A DNA stretch of 64,000 nt from Lates calcarifer. Lineage: Eukaryota > Chordata > Actinopteri > Centropomidae. This document shows positions 1 through 12,615 of this stretch, piece by piece; the first letter of the stretch is position 1; each line of letters begins with the position of its first letter. The position numbers and the translations under genes are program-made. The notes under the pieces are model-generated. The model was given only the letters and a program-made list of their open reading frames with translations. It was not told the DNA's origin and did no database searches. The DNA is taken from assembly GCF_001640805.2 (NCBI RefSeq), contig NC_066852.1, positions 13,170,194-13,234,193 on the forward strand, read 5' to 3'.

Positions 1-787
1 CATTGTTTCTGTGTGTGACAACTGGCCGCCCCCTCCCTGCTCTCAACTCCACCGCTCTCTGCAGTGCTGCAGTCTGCTAAATTACTATCAGTGAGTCTGA
101 AGAGACACATGTTCTCTCTTTCCTCTCACTATCTCCCTTATGACACTCTCTCCCACACTCTCTCACACACTATCACACATGCATGTATGTACACAGACAC
201 TCGGCCTATATTTCATCTGACATGGATTTGGTGGACGTTATGCAACCAAAAAAAAAAAAAAAAGAAAAGGAAAAAAATGATGGGATCTATACTGTGCGAG
301 CATCAGCGGCAGAGCCCGTCGATGCTTTCACGTGAATGTTCACGCTTGATGGGAGTTACACGCGTACACAGGCGCAGATCTACATACAGCCATGCATGAA
401 TGCGCTCATGAACAGGGCACACAGAAACACAGATGTTTCTCTCTATAGCCTTTTATAAGTAGGGCTTCCCATGTTTTTCTATTTTTTCTCTCACCATAAA
501 TCATGAACTCCAAACAAGGTGATTATAGGGACGTGGCTGTTACATACATTATTAATGGGGGAGAGAAAGGAGGCACACAGGTGCTCTGTCACGGTGTAGT
601 CAGCATTTTAACCTGTGCTGACATTTACAGTTGGTTTTCACCTGAGACAGGAGGAAGACACTCTATACAGATGGTTAGGTGCAAATGATGGCCTTTTTTT
701 TCCTGCAGTTGTCATAAAATGCCACACACATGCTGAGCAGGCTCTTCTCCAGAGGGAAGCACACCTAGATATTAATAACACTCATGT

Positions 788-789
<2 letters not shown>

Positions 790-836
<47 letters not shown>
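790..836. repeat. (TG)n microsatellite
   Basis: Perfect GT dinucleotide run of 47 bases. Confidence 0.97.
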
Positions 837-838
<2 letters not shown>

Positions 839-1552
839 TATCCACGCATTTTCTGAGCACAAACTGTGGGAAGACTGTGGACTGTCTGTTCTCTTTTAAT
901 AATGCTGTCTACTCTGTTCCCGGGTTTTAAAGGGTCAGTTCATCCAAATTATGAAGAAAATGTTCTCTCTCAGAGATTTCTGCCTTCACCTCAGTGCAGG
1001 GAGGATGAATTATTTTTCATTCGCGGTGCTCACGGCATTGACAAATTACATTTTTTTAAATCAACACCAACATCTCTTTTCTGCAGTGAGTGTCCTTGTT
1101 ACTCTGGATAATCCACAGACCTGTTAATAGTCTATAGACTATATTTTTTCAGTATTCACTGAAAAGATTATCAATCAGGGGCACTGTTTCTGTTGCTGCT
1201 GAATTAGAAAAGTATTTTTCAATGCTGTGAGCACCGCAAACAAATCCCTTCACCTCTGTTGTATTGAGGTAGAGACACATACTTATTAAGAGCTGGACAA
1301 ATGAAAAACGCACAGCCAAAGAGATAAGTGAGATTTTTTGCTTGTTTGTTTGTTTTGTTTGTACCAGTTCTTTAACTCAGAGTGTAATTTTGACAGTGTA
1401 CTAATTCTTCCTTTAGCTATTATTTATGAATTAGGCTAAACAATAGACTTTTCATGTTACATGATGTTTTTAATTCAGTTATATTAAAACAGTTAGGAAA
1501 GTAGGTCTGTCCTAATTATGAAATACACATGCTGTGAGCTGAGCAAATGGAA

Positions 1553-1555
<3 letters not shown>

Positions 1556-1590
<35 letters not shown>
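1556..1590. repeat. (CA)n microsatellite
   Basis: Perfect CA run of about 35 bases. Confidence 0.97.
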
Positions 1591-1592
<2 letters not shown>

Positions 1593-4290
1593 GACAGACT
1601 GGCTACAGTTAAACTTAGCTGTTCTCCTCCAATGTTACATATCAGCGCTCATGACTCTCCTATTAACTGAAACTGCATGTAATGAAGTGGCACAACTGAG
1701 AGATTACACCTGCTGGTATAGGTTTTTTTTTTTTTTTTTTTTTTTTAGAATTGTGTGAAGGCTGTGTTTTTTCTGTTCAAAATCTGGGACTGGACATGAG
1801 GATGTGTGTAACACTCCTTTCGCTGGCACGGGTTCCTGTTTGTGAAGCGGAGCTGGGCGTTAAAATACGACTCGAAGGTGAAACAATGGAAAAACAGCCG
1901 ACACACTTTAAATTCAGAGTCATCTCAACACGTTCAAAAGGAGTTTATTAATGAAATTCGGCGTTTTGAAAAGGTCACTGCACTGTGCCGCTACCTGACG
2001 ACCTGTTTTATGTCTGCTGAGAGAGAGATGAAGATGAATATTAGAATGATGTGTCAGTTTCCTGCACTGCTGCCTCGAAAATACACATCTTGACAGCTCG
2101 ATGAATTTAAAATGATTAAATGCAGTCACTACAGTGTGGAACTTTGTTTCTACCTTTACAGTCTGTACAGGTCAGAATTTGTCTGTTTGATTTGTGAAGT
2201 CACCTGGAATTCATTAGAATATCCAAACAGCCAAAATAAAGGAACATACTTTAACATTATTTCTAAATGTCAATACATAGTCCAAATATGATTGCCAAGC
2301 CATTCACTGAATCATCACACCAAAATGAATTTAATTAAAAGCACATCTAATAGCAGAGCAGAATAACTGCAACCTTTAAACTGTAAATGTAAAATACTTA
2401 AGATATGTAAAGATCTTAAATTTAGATCATATATTGAATATTTCCAGGACCTGAGCAGACTCGTTTTCATTAGTCTGTGTTTTCTGCTCTTACATAATGA
2501 CATGCAATAATGACTTTGTCTCTGCCAGAAGACAAAATCAGACTTTGACTTTGACTAGACAGCCTATTCAGAGGACGTGACGTGGATTTTCTGGCCCTGA
2601 TTATGACGCCGGCAGTTCTGAGTGAGCCTGCTGATTTGCTGCTGCCACTGCATCCATCCACGGGCAAATATTGACAAATGTAAGCCTCATCAGACAACAC
2701 TGACCCAGCAGTCACTTCACATTTCGAAAAAAAGATTAAGTCATCTGCTTTATATACTTTGATGATGTGTACAAGTTTTTTAATTCATTTTTGGGGGTCG
2801 ATTTGATGTGGATATTTAATCCAACATGCAGCTGCACAAATAATAATGGTCTAAACTATTGTTCAGTTTCATTATTTATAACTATAACATTCAGCATTCC
2901 ATTAATATATTGTATATTAGTAGGTGGCAGATGAAATAAGCAGCCAGATTTTTGCAGCTTAGCAGCCAAAAACAGATCATAGTTTGGATATATTTTGGTT
3001 ATGAGCCAGACTGGAATCTGAAAAGTGAAGATACAGTCTGACTTTGTCTAAAACTTGTTGAAGGACCTCAAAGTGAAGTCGCTAATCTGTTCTGTCAACC
3101 GGAAACTCAACAGAGAGTTAAAGATCAAGATTGTTGCAGTATGCTGTCTCATTCTCCTCCCTGCTACCAAAACCATTTGTTTCCAATGATTATCAATCAT
3201 GATAACAATATGAGGCCAAATTACTTAATTATCCCTTAATTATTATTCATGATGGCTCCACACTGTGAAATGCATATTTTATCACTGTTTCAGGATTCAT
3301 CACAAGTCAAATACATATGGTCTCCATAGGGTTTTACAGAAGTGATAATAGCCTGCTTTTCAGAGTTTCACGTAGGAGGCAACTGCAAAACCACATAACT
3401 TAAAGTGAATAGTCTTGGATCACATTAACAAACTGAAGCTGTGTGTGTATGCCCTGCATGTGTGTATATTAAAAAAGTAACTTTAGCAACGGGCATGCTG
3501 TGAGAGTAATAAGACCGGGGCTGGATCGCTGTCTCATAGCACTAAATGACCACAATATATCTGTAAAACTCAACAGGGTTGTTCATCAGTACCAATGACT
3601 CGATCATTACTTCATCAGCTGCTGAGAGTTCAGGCTTTCAAAACTCAGTGTTGAAGTGTACTCTGTTAGAGAACAGAACCTCTCTGCATAGTTGAATGTC
3701 AGGACACTTCAACTCCTGATACAAATGCAAATACATGTAATACAATACATGTAAGCCTTGTTCACCACTTAAACATGCAACTGAATATTAGGTATCATCA
3801 TTACTATTGTTACAGTATTTAGCTATGTGGTATAACACTATTCACTGGACATTTCTATTTGTTCTCTGATTTAACTACTGCTTTTACTTCATTCCTCTTT
3901 CAATAACACAAGCTATAGGCAAGTCCTTGTCCTTGAAAATATATGTTTAACAAAATAATCTTCACTTGAAATCCACCACCAAAGTTTTTCCAGAGCTTTC
4001 TACCACATTACAGCATCTGAATACACTCTATACATTGATAAGACTGTGAGATGTGCTTGAGAGCTGTATATATAGTTTAGAAATGGACCTTCAGTTAAGA
4101 TTATTTTGTTGAAAATTTCAAATATTAGTGCCAAAGTTTGTGAAAATTCACTGGAACTGAATTTCACTGTGTTTGACTTTTGTTCATCAGCTTAGCTCAG
4201 TTACACGACTGGAGTTTTTGCTTTGAATCTAAAGGGACTTTGATGGCAAAACTAGAAGAGACCCTTTGGTCTACCTTAGGCCACTGAACT

Positions 4291-4635
4291 GTTAAAGGAA
4301 CAGTTCAAGTTCATTAATGTTAGATAAACTTGAAGCATGAACTTACCACCAGCAACTGATTAGCTTAGCTTAGCTTAGCATGAAGTCTTGAAAGGGGGAA
4401 ACAGCTAGCCAGGTTCTGTCTGATGGTAACAGAAACATTCCTACTAGCCCCTGACACATTAACATGTTTGTTCAATCCTTAGAAAAAATGAAGTGTTCTT
4501 TGTGCTAAGCTAAGCTAACCAGCTACTGGCTATGGCTTTGTATTTACTATGCAGGGGATGCATCAATCTTCTCATCTCACTCGCAGCAAGCAAATGATTA
4601 AGCTTATTTTCCAATATGTTTAACTATTCCTTTGA
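4291..4635. mobile_element. inverted-repeat element (MITE-like), family A copy
   Basis: The left end AAAGGAACAGTTCAAGTTC is matched by the inverse of CATATGTTTAACTATTCCTTT-like sequence at 4,612-4,634. Inside, GATTAGCTTAGCTTAGCTTA near 4,361 is inverted at GCTAAGCTAAGCTAACC near 4,505. Foldback structure, no coding sequence. The same words occur in the element at 44,208-44,620. Confidence 0.75.
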
Positions 4636-7128
4636 CAAATGGTTAGTTGAGCTCCCCAGGGTGACAGATTTAGAAACAGCAAAGATGGTGTTCATGTGTC
4701 ATCATCCCTGAGCCACTTCCTGTCTATCCTGCTCTCCAGGAAGTTGTTTTAAAGCCTTGAAACAGATGTTATGTTAATCAGTGTTTAACTCTTCACCAAT
4801 ATTTGACTTTCTTTCCTGTGTGTTTCCTAGTGTCAAATGTTTTATGTAAGTATGGTTCTCTTTCCTACATGCTCATCCTCTCACTCACGCATTAAGACAG
4901 TTGCAGCCAGCTGCCTGCCACAGACACAACATGTCCTGCGGCCATTAATGTACAAAAAATCCATGAGAAATGTCCAAGTGTGGCAGATAAATCTACACTG
5001 GAAATGAGCCTGACCTGGTTACCAGGTTGCTGTTGGTGAAAGGAGAGGGCCTTGTTACCATAGAAACGGCCAATTTGCTGAGTGACAGAACTTTGCCTGA
5101 GTGACTTCTAGACTCACATCTCCACCAAACCCCTCTAAAAACAGACGACCATTGCTGTTTTAAGAACATTATATCCAACATAACTCTAACTTAAACTACA
5201 CGCACACAGCTGTTCAACTTAGTGAAGAGAGAATGGTGCAGTGCACTACATCAGTATTCACTGTAGTATTTTAAGCAAAATCAGTCAGAAATTGATGATC
5301 AAAGAAAGAGGATAGAGAGGGAGATTCAAACAGAGAGAGTTGGGGCAGGGGGTGACAGCAGGGGCTCATGGGAGTGATAACTGGCAGCAGGTGCCATTGT
5401 CTGTGACCTGTCTGTGAATGATGATTCTCAGGTTAATGAGATAGCAGGGGGGATTGGAAAACATGCAGTCAAACAGGGCAAATAGAGGTAACGATAGGCA
5501 CCATCTGGAAAATGGAACACAGATGAGATCAAATTGTTCACTTCTGCTCTGCTGTGGTATTCATTTGGCCTCAATCAATGTCATGTCAAATCTCCAACAT
5601 GCGCTCTCCTCACAGACTCATTCATACAGCGAGCCAATATGGTTTACGCACACTCCTGTTTCTTACTGACCTCGGTCCAACTGTGACAACAGTGCAAAAT
5701 GGAGAACGTGTGACCACCGTACTGCCACAAACAGACTCCGCAGGCTGGGCGGTGCAGCTCTGAGGGGACTCAGTTGCAGGACTGATAAGCGACAGCAGTG
5801 CCGGCTGATTAGGAAATAAGACAGACAAAAACTAAAGGCAATGCCTGCGGTGTTGCCACTGGCAACTGGAGCTGGCCATATGCTATATAGACTTATTGTG
5901 CTGCTGCTGCTACTCCCTATTAGTGACACTTTTCCAGAGACAGCAGAGCAACCAGAATAATTCAACCCAATCACAAGCATGTGTGCAATTCTCAAGGAGG
6001 AAAGAAACAGCAGTGGAGGTATCCGGGTTTCATCTTGTGCCTCATTCCCTTTTTAAACATCCTATTAAATGAAAACTAAATTGACTGAAGAGAATGGCAG
6101 CAATTCAATCAACCTGATTAACAGGAAAACAGGTCATTGAAACTCTCCCCCTAGTTATTGAATTTTACAGTGGAAATGAAGGAAACAGATGGTATGCGGT
6201 TATGGTTTTATAGATTATGGATGGTATAATGTTAAGTGCACGCTGGTATGTTTTTATATGCATATATATAGGAGGCTGCAGGAGCAGCTGTCCTTGTCAA
6301 GCTGAAGCTCTAATCCATCAAGGTGAACCGAACTGAACTGACTCTGTGCCAAAAAACCAAAAGAGAAAAACAACACGAATGTCATTCTTCTTGCTGTTCA
6401 TGGTCTGGTATTCCTTCCTACATTATGACTCAGACCTTATGTGTGTGCAACAATGGTTTTCTGTGTATAAGATACTCTGCTGCAACACTATTTTATGAAA
6501 ATGAAATGCTTTTAAAACCTCCAAGGGAAGCTGGGTGTCCTGGGGTGATTTTAGGGAAAGCTGTTATTGGAAGCAGGCTTTTTATTAATCTGTGGTGAAG
6601 AGCAAGAGGCCAGGGCAAAATCTGCATAAAACATGCAAGCCTATGGCAAATGCTCCTATATGCATACAGTCTGTTATACTGTGATAACATTATGGCTGTT
6701 TGCTATGGATTATATAAGCATTTTTACATCCATCAGAGTAAGCGTTTTTCGAGGTAAATGTCATATTTTTTTATTATGTCAGTAAAATTACGGCTCTGCT
6801 CGCACTCACTGAGGTGCTTTCATCTTTGCTAATGGATATGGAGGCAGTCTGCACAGTATATTATTGAATGCATGTTGGTGACAATTCAAGCTAACCTCTA
6901 ATTCACCTCCCATCTCAACAAATGTTTGACAGGAGCAGGAATAAAAAGAAAGCTCGGCTGGTGGAGCTTCATGACGAGAGAAGGCCCGATCAAATCACCT
7001 GACGCCTTGTTTCTGGGGGAGGATTTACCACTGACGCTCATAATGTGGAGGTCAAAAGGCCTTGATAATCTGATGCAAATTAACCCCTCCACCACCTGAA
7101 CTTCCAGTTCCTCACCTCCCATACTCAC

Positions 7129-7469
7129 CTGTACTTCATATTGGTGTGGCGCCCGATGGCCTCCTTCATGTGGGCATGGCCCTGCGGGGTCTGACGGGAC
7201 CCGGGCCCCTCCCTGGTCTTGACCGAGCCTTGGGAGATGTAGTTGCCATTGCCCCCCTGTCCACTTCCTCCTCCTCCTCCTCCTCCTCCACCTCCTCCTC
7301 CGCCTCCTCCTCCACCACCACCGCCACCGCCGCCGCCTCCTCCACCGCCACCGCCGCCCCCTACTCCTCCACTGCTCCCTCCGGGAGGAGGAGCGGTGCG
7401 AAGGCCACAAAGCCGGTCCTCGCTGCGACTCTTGAGGTTGTGCTCAGTGCAGGCGAAGGACACCTGCAT
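7129..7469 (-). CDS. kcnab3: Kv channel beta subunit, alternative first coding exon B (MQVS inactivation-ball N-terminus)
   Basis: 341 bases: 113 codons plus AG before GTGAGT, phase 2, the same phase as exon A. It starts MQVSFACTEHNLKSRSEDRL and ends HTNMKY plus AG, matching both ends of the MQVS isoforms of mammalian KCNAB1 and KCNAB3. In that family the N-terminus acts as a tethered ball giving fast N-type inactivation, and Cys7, present here, makes it redox-sensitive. SEDRLCGLR followed by a glycine-rich stretch fits KCNAB3 better than KCNAB1, though CTEHNLKSR is KCNAB1-like. Residues 37-68 are 32 uninterrupted glycines. Downstream core exons are not in the window, so the gene is partial here. 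Confidence 0.88.
7266..7361 (-). repeat. GGN trinucleotide tract encoding 32 consecutive glycines
   Basis: Ninety-six bases of in-frame GGA, GGT, GGC and GGG codons, bounded by Val36 and Ser69 of exon B. The codon mixture is interrupted, which usually lowers slippage, but the 5' part of the plus-strand tract is nearly pure CCT. Frames on the other strand read as poly-Pro or poly-Ser and are artefacts. Confidence 0.97.
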
Positions 7470-8700
7470 CCTGACCCTGGTTTCCGGTGTCTCTTATTTT
7501 GAAAGTTGAGTGTGCGTGTGTGTGTTAAGGGAGTGGTAGGGGGAACACCTTTTTTTAGGGAAATCACACAAACTGTAATGTCTGCAAATTGTTGGTAGTA
7601 CTGCTTGACACTGTTTCCACGTCGTGCTGCTGTGGCAAAGCAGTGATGCTCATACAAAAGGCTCAGACAGGGCAGGTCAGAGATTTTGGCTGAGAGTTGG
7701 AGGGAGCAGGCAAGAGTCCAGCCTCTAACATGACACACACAGAGTTGCCGTCTGCTCTGTCTCCTGTCTGGTGATGCAAACCTGGCAAAAAGGGGCTCTT
7801 AGAGTTTTCACACTCACAAGATGCATCAGGGCTGCCCTCCAAAAAGCATCAGGAAGCTTGTAAGCTCACAGCAGTCCTCAGACGGATTTGAGGATGTGGC
7901 AGTTCTTGGGAAGCCCCTGAACCTCAGTGCCGGTAGATGCCTCCCACGAGAGGTGTCAGTCGCTGGGCCTTTTCCCACATACATGCACGGGGCTCGTATG
8001 GCTTAGGTTGGGGTGGTGAAGCACTTGCCAGCTCGCCGTCTCCTCTTCTTCTTCAGCTGAGGTTAGTTGTGTCGGACTTGAGCCGAGGAGCTCCGGAGTG
8101 TGCCGCAGCAATGACACAACCACAGCTACAGGCATCCTCGCACCTCGCGTCGAAATAAGGCATGTTTTTTTGCTGTTGTTGTTGTTTTGTTTTGTCGCAA
8201 GGTGGGTCAGCGTAAGAACCAAAAAAAAAAAGAAACTGTCTCAGTTGTTCGAATTTGCATTGCCTCGGTCCGAGCTGGGTGTATACACAGACTTGACAGG
8301 ATTCACACAGTCAAACCCCACCGATGCATCATCGCCCAGCAGCCTCACGCAGCATCAATTTGATGCAAGGGAGAGAGAGGGATAGAGTGCGCGAGAGAGA
8401 GAAGGAGAGAGAGGTGTGTGTGTGTGTGTGTGTGTTTGGGGGAGAAGCAGCAACAACAAATTCAAGAGCAAAAACACAGAGCCGTTTTTTTAAATTACCT
8501 TCAGTGTGTGAAGTCGTTCACATACCGGCAACGGCGGCAGCGGTAGGAGCAGCTGTGCAGGTCCCCCGTTATTCGACAGAATCGCACGGTGCAAGGATTT
8601 GAAAAAAATGCCGGCATAGTGGCCCAAAAATCATCCGCAGCAGACATTTCAAACGCTCCATGGTGATGCCTCCTCTTGGCTCTTGCTCAGCATCATTTTG
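7470..8700 (-). promoter_or_regulatory. probable 5' UTR/promoter of the exon B isoform
   Basis: Exon B starts with its own ATG, so its transcript must begin upstream. This stretch has GC-rich patches with CpGs (around 7,920-8,150 and 8,520-8,600), followed further upstream by two CT tracts. No TATA or initiator could be fixed. Placement is inferred. Confidence 0.4.
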
Positions 8701-8716
8701 TCAGTTTAGAGTCCGA

Positions 8717-8719
<3 letters not shown>

Positions 8720-8748
<29 letters not shown>

Positions 8749-8749
8749 C
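8720..8749. repeat. (CT)n tract
   Basis: Pure TC run; reads as GA on the minus (gene) strand, upstream of Kv-beta exon B. Confidence 0.97.
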
Positions 8750-8824
8750 TTCTTTTCTTCTTTCCTTTTTCCAGAGGCTCCAAAAATGTTCACGACACAC
8801 GAGCAGTGTGGGGGTTTGCGAGAT

Positions 8825-8825
<1 letters not shown>

Positions 8826-8882
<57 letters not shown>
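8826..8882. repeat. (CT)n tract
   Basis: About 57 bases of CT with one TTT interruption, a polypurine tract on the gene strand. Confidence 0.97.
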
Positions 8883-9126
8883 GGGTGTGATCTCTACATT
8901 TTTCATCACACGGGTGTACACACATTTCATCACATCGTCACATTATGTTAGTGGAGCATAAATACGCACTACTGGGTTTGGAGAAAGCCAAACGTGCATC
9001 ATTTTCTCCTCATATTCGCGCACAAATGCCTATTGTAGTAGAGATATTACAATAAATACAGTATATTCACTTGAATCTTCATGTACAGTCGATGTTAAAT
9101 CGCCAAAGCTCCTCATTGCCCCCCCA

Positions 9127-9157
9127 CCACACACACACACACACACACACATACACA
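9127..9157. repeat. (CA)n microsatellite
   Basis: CA run ending ATACACA. Confidence 0.95.
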
Positions 9158-12100
9158 TGGCTTTCCTCTTTCAAATGCAAGGATCTCTGTCTTTTTCCAC
9201 CACACCCAGTTTCCATGTGCAAACCAGTCTATTTTCACTTGATCTGCTGTGTATCTATATAGCCAATCACCACAATTGAACACCGGTTGTCACCATCATC
9301 TCAGAACAGAGAGCAGATTCATGACTTCTGAGTCACATCACATCACAATGTAGCATCATATCATATTGCATCACATCACATCATATTAAAATAAAACAGA
9401 TGTGTCATTTTGGTAGCCGGGCAATGATAACAGGCCCTTGGAGGCTGTGTTTACAGTCTAAACTATGCTGCCAAGGCCTTAGAGAAGACTGTCAATCCAA
9501 CAAAGTTTCAGTCAGTGCTCAAGTGTTTGCTCTGCAATATCTGTTTCTCGCAGCAGGACCATCTGCAAAGTACCTTGCCCGTGCAAAATAAAAATGCAGA
9601 CACGCACACATACAAACATTCATCATTTCTGTCAGTTTGTTCTCACATCTAATGATATCTTGCTTTTAGGGCTACGTGCAGCTTCAGGATGAGCTGCTAG
9701 CATCTTGGCAATCAGCTCTTTTTAAAGAGCTATTCAGTGCAGGTTGGGATGGGGAGTTTCCAGCTGTATGTGCAGAAAGGAAATGTGAGTGCCACCCACT
9801 GTGACGTTTTTAAAAGAGAAGGTTTAATGATCTCCTGTCCCATTAAAGCACAGCGAGTACCTACGCAGACATTTGGATGTTACAGCTGCAGCAGATTCAC
9901 CTCACTTTGTGTATCTTAAACCTTAAAGCAGACTAAATACGTATCCACACATAAAGGCTTAACCGTCACCTTCACTCCCAACAGTGTCCCTCAACACACT
10001 TTAAATAGCGATGACACTGACTTAATCCACCCAACAGTTCATACTGCACTAAAATTGAAGGCTCAGGGTACTGCCAGCAACTTGGGAGCTTCACTTCACT
10101 CTCATAGAGCACCAGCTGTTCCATCTTCAAGTTCCTTATTGACACAACAGAACTGAGCTTGTCCTTAGATGCATCTGTTCACTTTTCTGCAAACTAGAAG
10201 GCCACATTAAACTGACATCTCAGGAAATGAGGGGATAGATGACCATCTTTCTTATGGAGTTGCTTTATACAGCAGATTGTATAACAAGAACGTCCTTGAA
10301 AGGGGAGATGTTTCACACAAGTCAGACTCAGCACCAAAGCTCATTACAAAGCATGTCTCTCCCACTGGTGATCCTCTATAAACTGCAAAGTCTACAGCCC
10401 AGATAAAAATGCTCAGGCTTATTTCATTTACATAACCCTGGCCTGATCCTATCTGCGACTCATGTGGCTACATTTTCCAGTAACAACTCACAGAAAATGT
10501 TGTCCAGTAGAAAATCTTGATGCAGTAAAGATGCTAACAGCTGGTTTTTACTTGCCCGAGCTGAAGCAGGGATAAAGAATGCTGAGCATTGTTTGTGGTG
10601 TGCCTTTTCATGAAATGTGCATGTAGTTTGAGAAAGCTGAAAGCATTTATCCTCAGTGAAACTGTAAGAGTGAAGTGTTCCCTAAGACATCTTGTTTTTC
10701 TTATGGTTTTGGTTCGTCTTGAAATGATTCAGCTTGGCATTAAGTTTGTCAAAAAGAGGACAGTCAGAGGACAGTTATTAAATGCTTTTAGTAGAACTGC
10801 TTTGACTTAACTCCCTCAAAAAGTCAGGTTCCATCTGACAAACTGTAATATGTTTAAATATGTCTAACCTTTAGGCTTTGCTTCATTAAAAGACAAGATT
10901 ATGCATTCAGCACCTCATAATTGGTTTGTCAAGTATGTGTTGCGTTTTCCCCAAATTTGCTCTGCACTCAGGAGATCAACAGTTGCGGGAAATTGGTGTT
11001 TCCTGCAAAACTGGAAAATTAGAGAGAACGCAGAGGTAGAAGTTGTAGCTGATGCGTTGATTACAAGTAATCAATTTCAGTCGTGAGGAAGTTTAGCGCT
11101 GGTGCATCATTACACAAATTAACCACAGCTAACACATCCCACAGAGAGGCTGCAGAGACGGCTGCCATTAAAGACCGGAAGAAGGAAATTCACAAGAGCT
11201 GGTTCCAAAGCAGTGCTGGTAGAATCAGAGGAATTACATACCATGTCTGGCATGACATGCATTTATTTCAGCTATCAAATGTTTTGATTTGAGTGCAAAT
11301 TAGGCATTTAATTCTCTGTAAAATGCAAGTGTCACTAGCTCATTCAAATGATACTCTTTAGAGCTGCAGATTTGGTTCCTTTTCTGGTTTTGAATCATGG
11401 TGCCACAGGGCTGACTCGTCCTCACACCGAGGTGACGCTGCCACCTAGAGGCAACTTTACTGGAGTCCTAATGACTGTTGTTAGTCTGTTTGGGATACAG
11501 TGTATCAAATTAAATGCCACACAGAGCCATGAAAGCCCTGATTCCTGAAAATGTAATTCATACACTTCTGTTTTTCACCAGCCAGTAAGTCATGAGTGAC
11601 ACTTACAAACAAGCAACAAATACTCTTAAATGCACGCAAACCTGTTATGATGAAATAGTATGCAACAATATGCTGTATACCCTCTTTGTTAATGCTGTAA
11701 TGTGTGTCCTATTTTTGTTTCAGCAAAAATGGATTAATTGCCACCTTCTCATCCCAAAATAGCTAAACTGGGCACTTTAAACAGAGAGATACAAGCACTG
11801 TAACAACCAAACACCCATCCACCCCCACCCCCCGCTGACAAATCACACATCGTTAACCCTTAGCTTCTGCCCCACTGATGCTGACCCCGTCAGGCTGTCT
11901 TTTGGAAAGCTGCAAAACAGACGACTGTTGTGATGCACGAGTCACCGTATCTGGCATTAACAACGGTGATCCTGAACAACCAGATGTGTCTGCAGTCCAG
12001 CCACATTTATTCAGCGTTGCCGTGCTTTGAAATCTCATCAGACGCCTGATATTTCTTTCTAGGTCAATGGTGGGGGGAAAAAAAAGAAGAAGAAAAAAAA

Positions 12101-12615
12101 GAATTGCAAATATATTTATTTCTTTTTTTTCACCCATCAATGATGTCTCCACTCACTGCCTTCAGTTGCAGTCCTCTTCAAACACTCAACTACTTTCATG
12201 CATTAGTAATATATTAGAAAAATATTAATCATGTTATTTGAATGGATCATCCACAGATGGCAGGATGGTCTGACATTCTCTCTCTGACTCTCTGTAAAAC
12301 CTACATGTTTAGTTTAGCCTGCAGTTTCTCCCTCTAATAATCAAACTGCCAATAAAATCTGCAGGTTTCAGTACTATGTCCATATTTGGCTGGTTTTATT
12401 TGTTGAAATCTGCCTCATCTTTCTGATGCGATCTATAATTTGACAATGTTTTACATTTCTTGCTATTTTCACATTCACAAGTTTCTATGCTAAAATAATC
12501 AAGTTACATTGTGATTTCACATCATATCTTTACCATTCAGACATCACAGACCTCATTTTGGACCAAACCTCTCACTCTCCCTCCCTCCCCCTCTTACTGC
12601 CTCCTTCCCTCTCAC

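Larger units (their letters stand above)
1..7128 (-). other. intron downstream of Kv-beta first exons
   Basis: Expected to be the intron between the alternative first exons and the common core exon. I searched by eye on the minus strand for the small core exon that should begin after MKYR and did not find it. Contents: (TG)n 790-836, (CA)n 1,556-1,590, a T-run at 1,723-1,746, and a family A inverted-repeat element at 4,291-4,635. A tiny exon of about 40 bases could be missed. Confidence 0.6.
8701..12615 (-). other. intron between the two Kv-beta first exons
   Basis: About 3.9 kb upstream of exon B's probable promoter and downstream of exon A's donor. Holds CT and CA tracts and a degenerate ATCACATC stretch near 9,325-9,385. 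No gene recognised. Confidence 0.7.

Noticed and set aside
1..7128. Search for the Kv-beta core exon starting NLGKSGL
   Set aside because: No matching minus-strand sequence was seen by eye; the core is taken to lie left of the window.
7146..7509. Plus-strand open frames with long poly-Ser or poly-Pro runs
   Set aside because: They are antisense readings of the GGN tract in Kv-beta exon B; the minus-strand frame has the MQVS start, the MKY junction and a correct splice donor.
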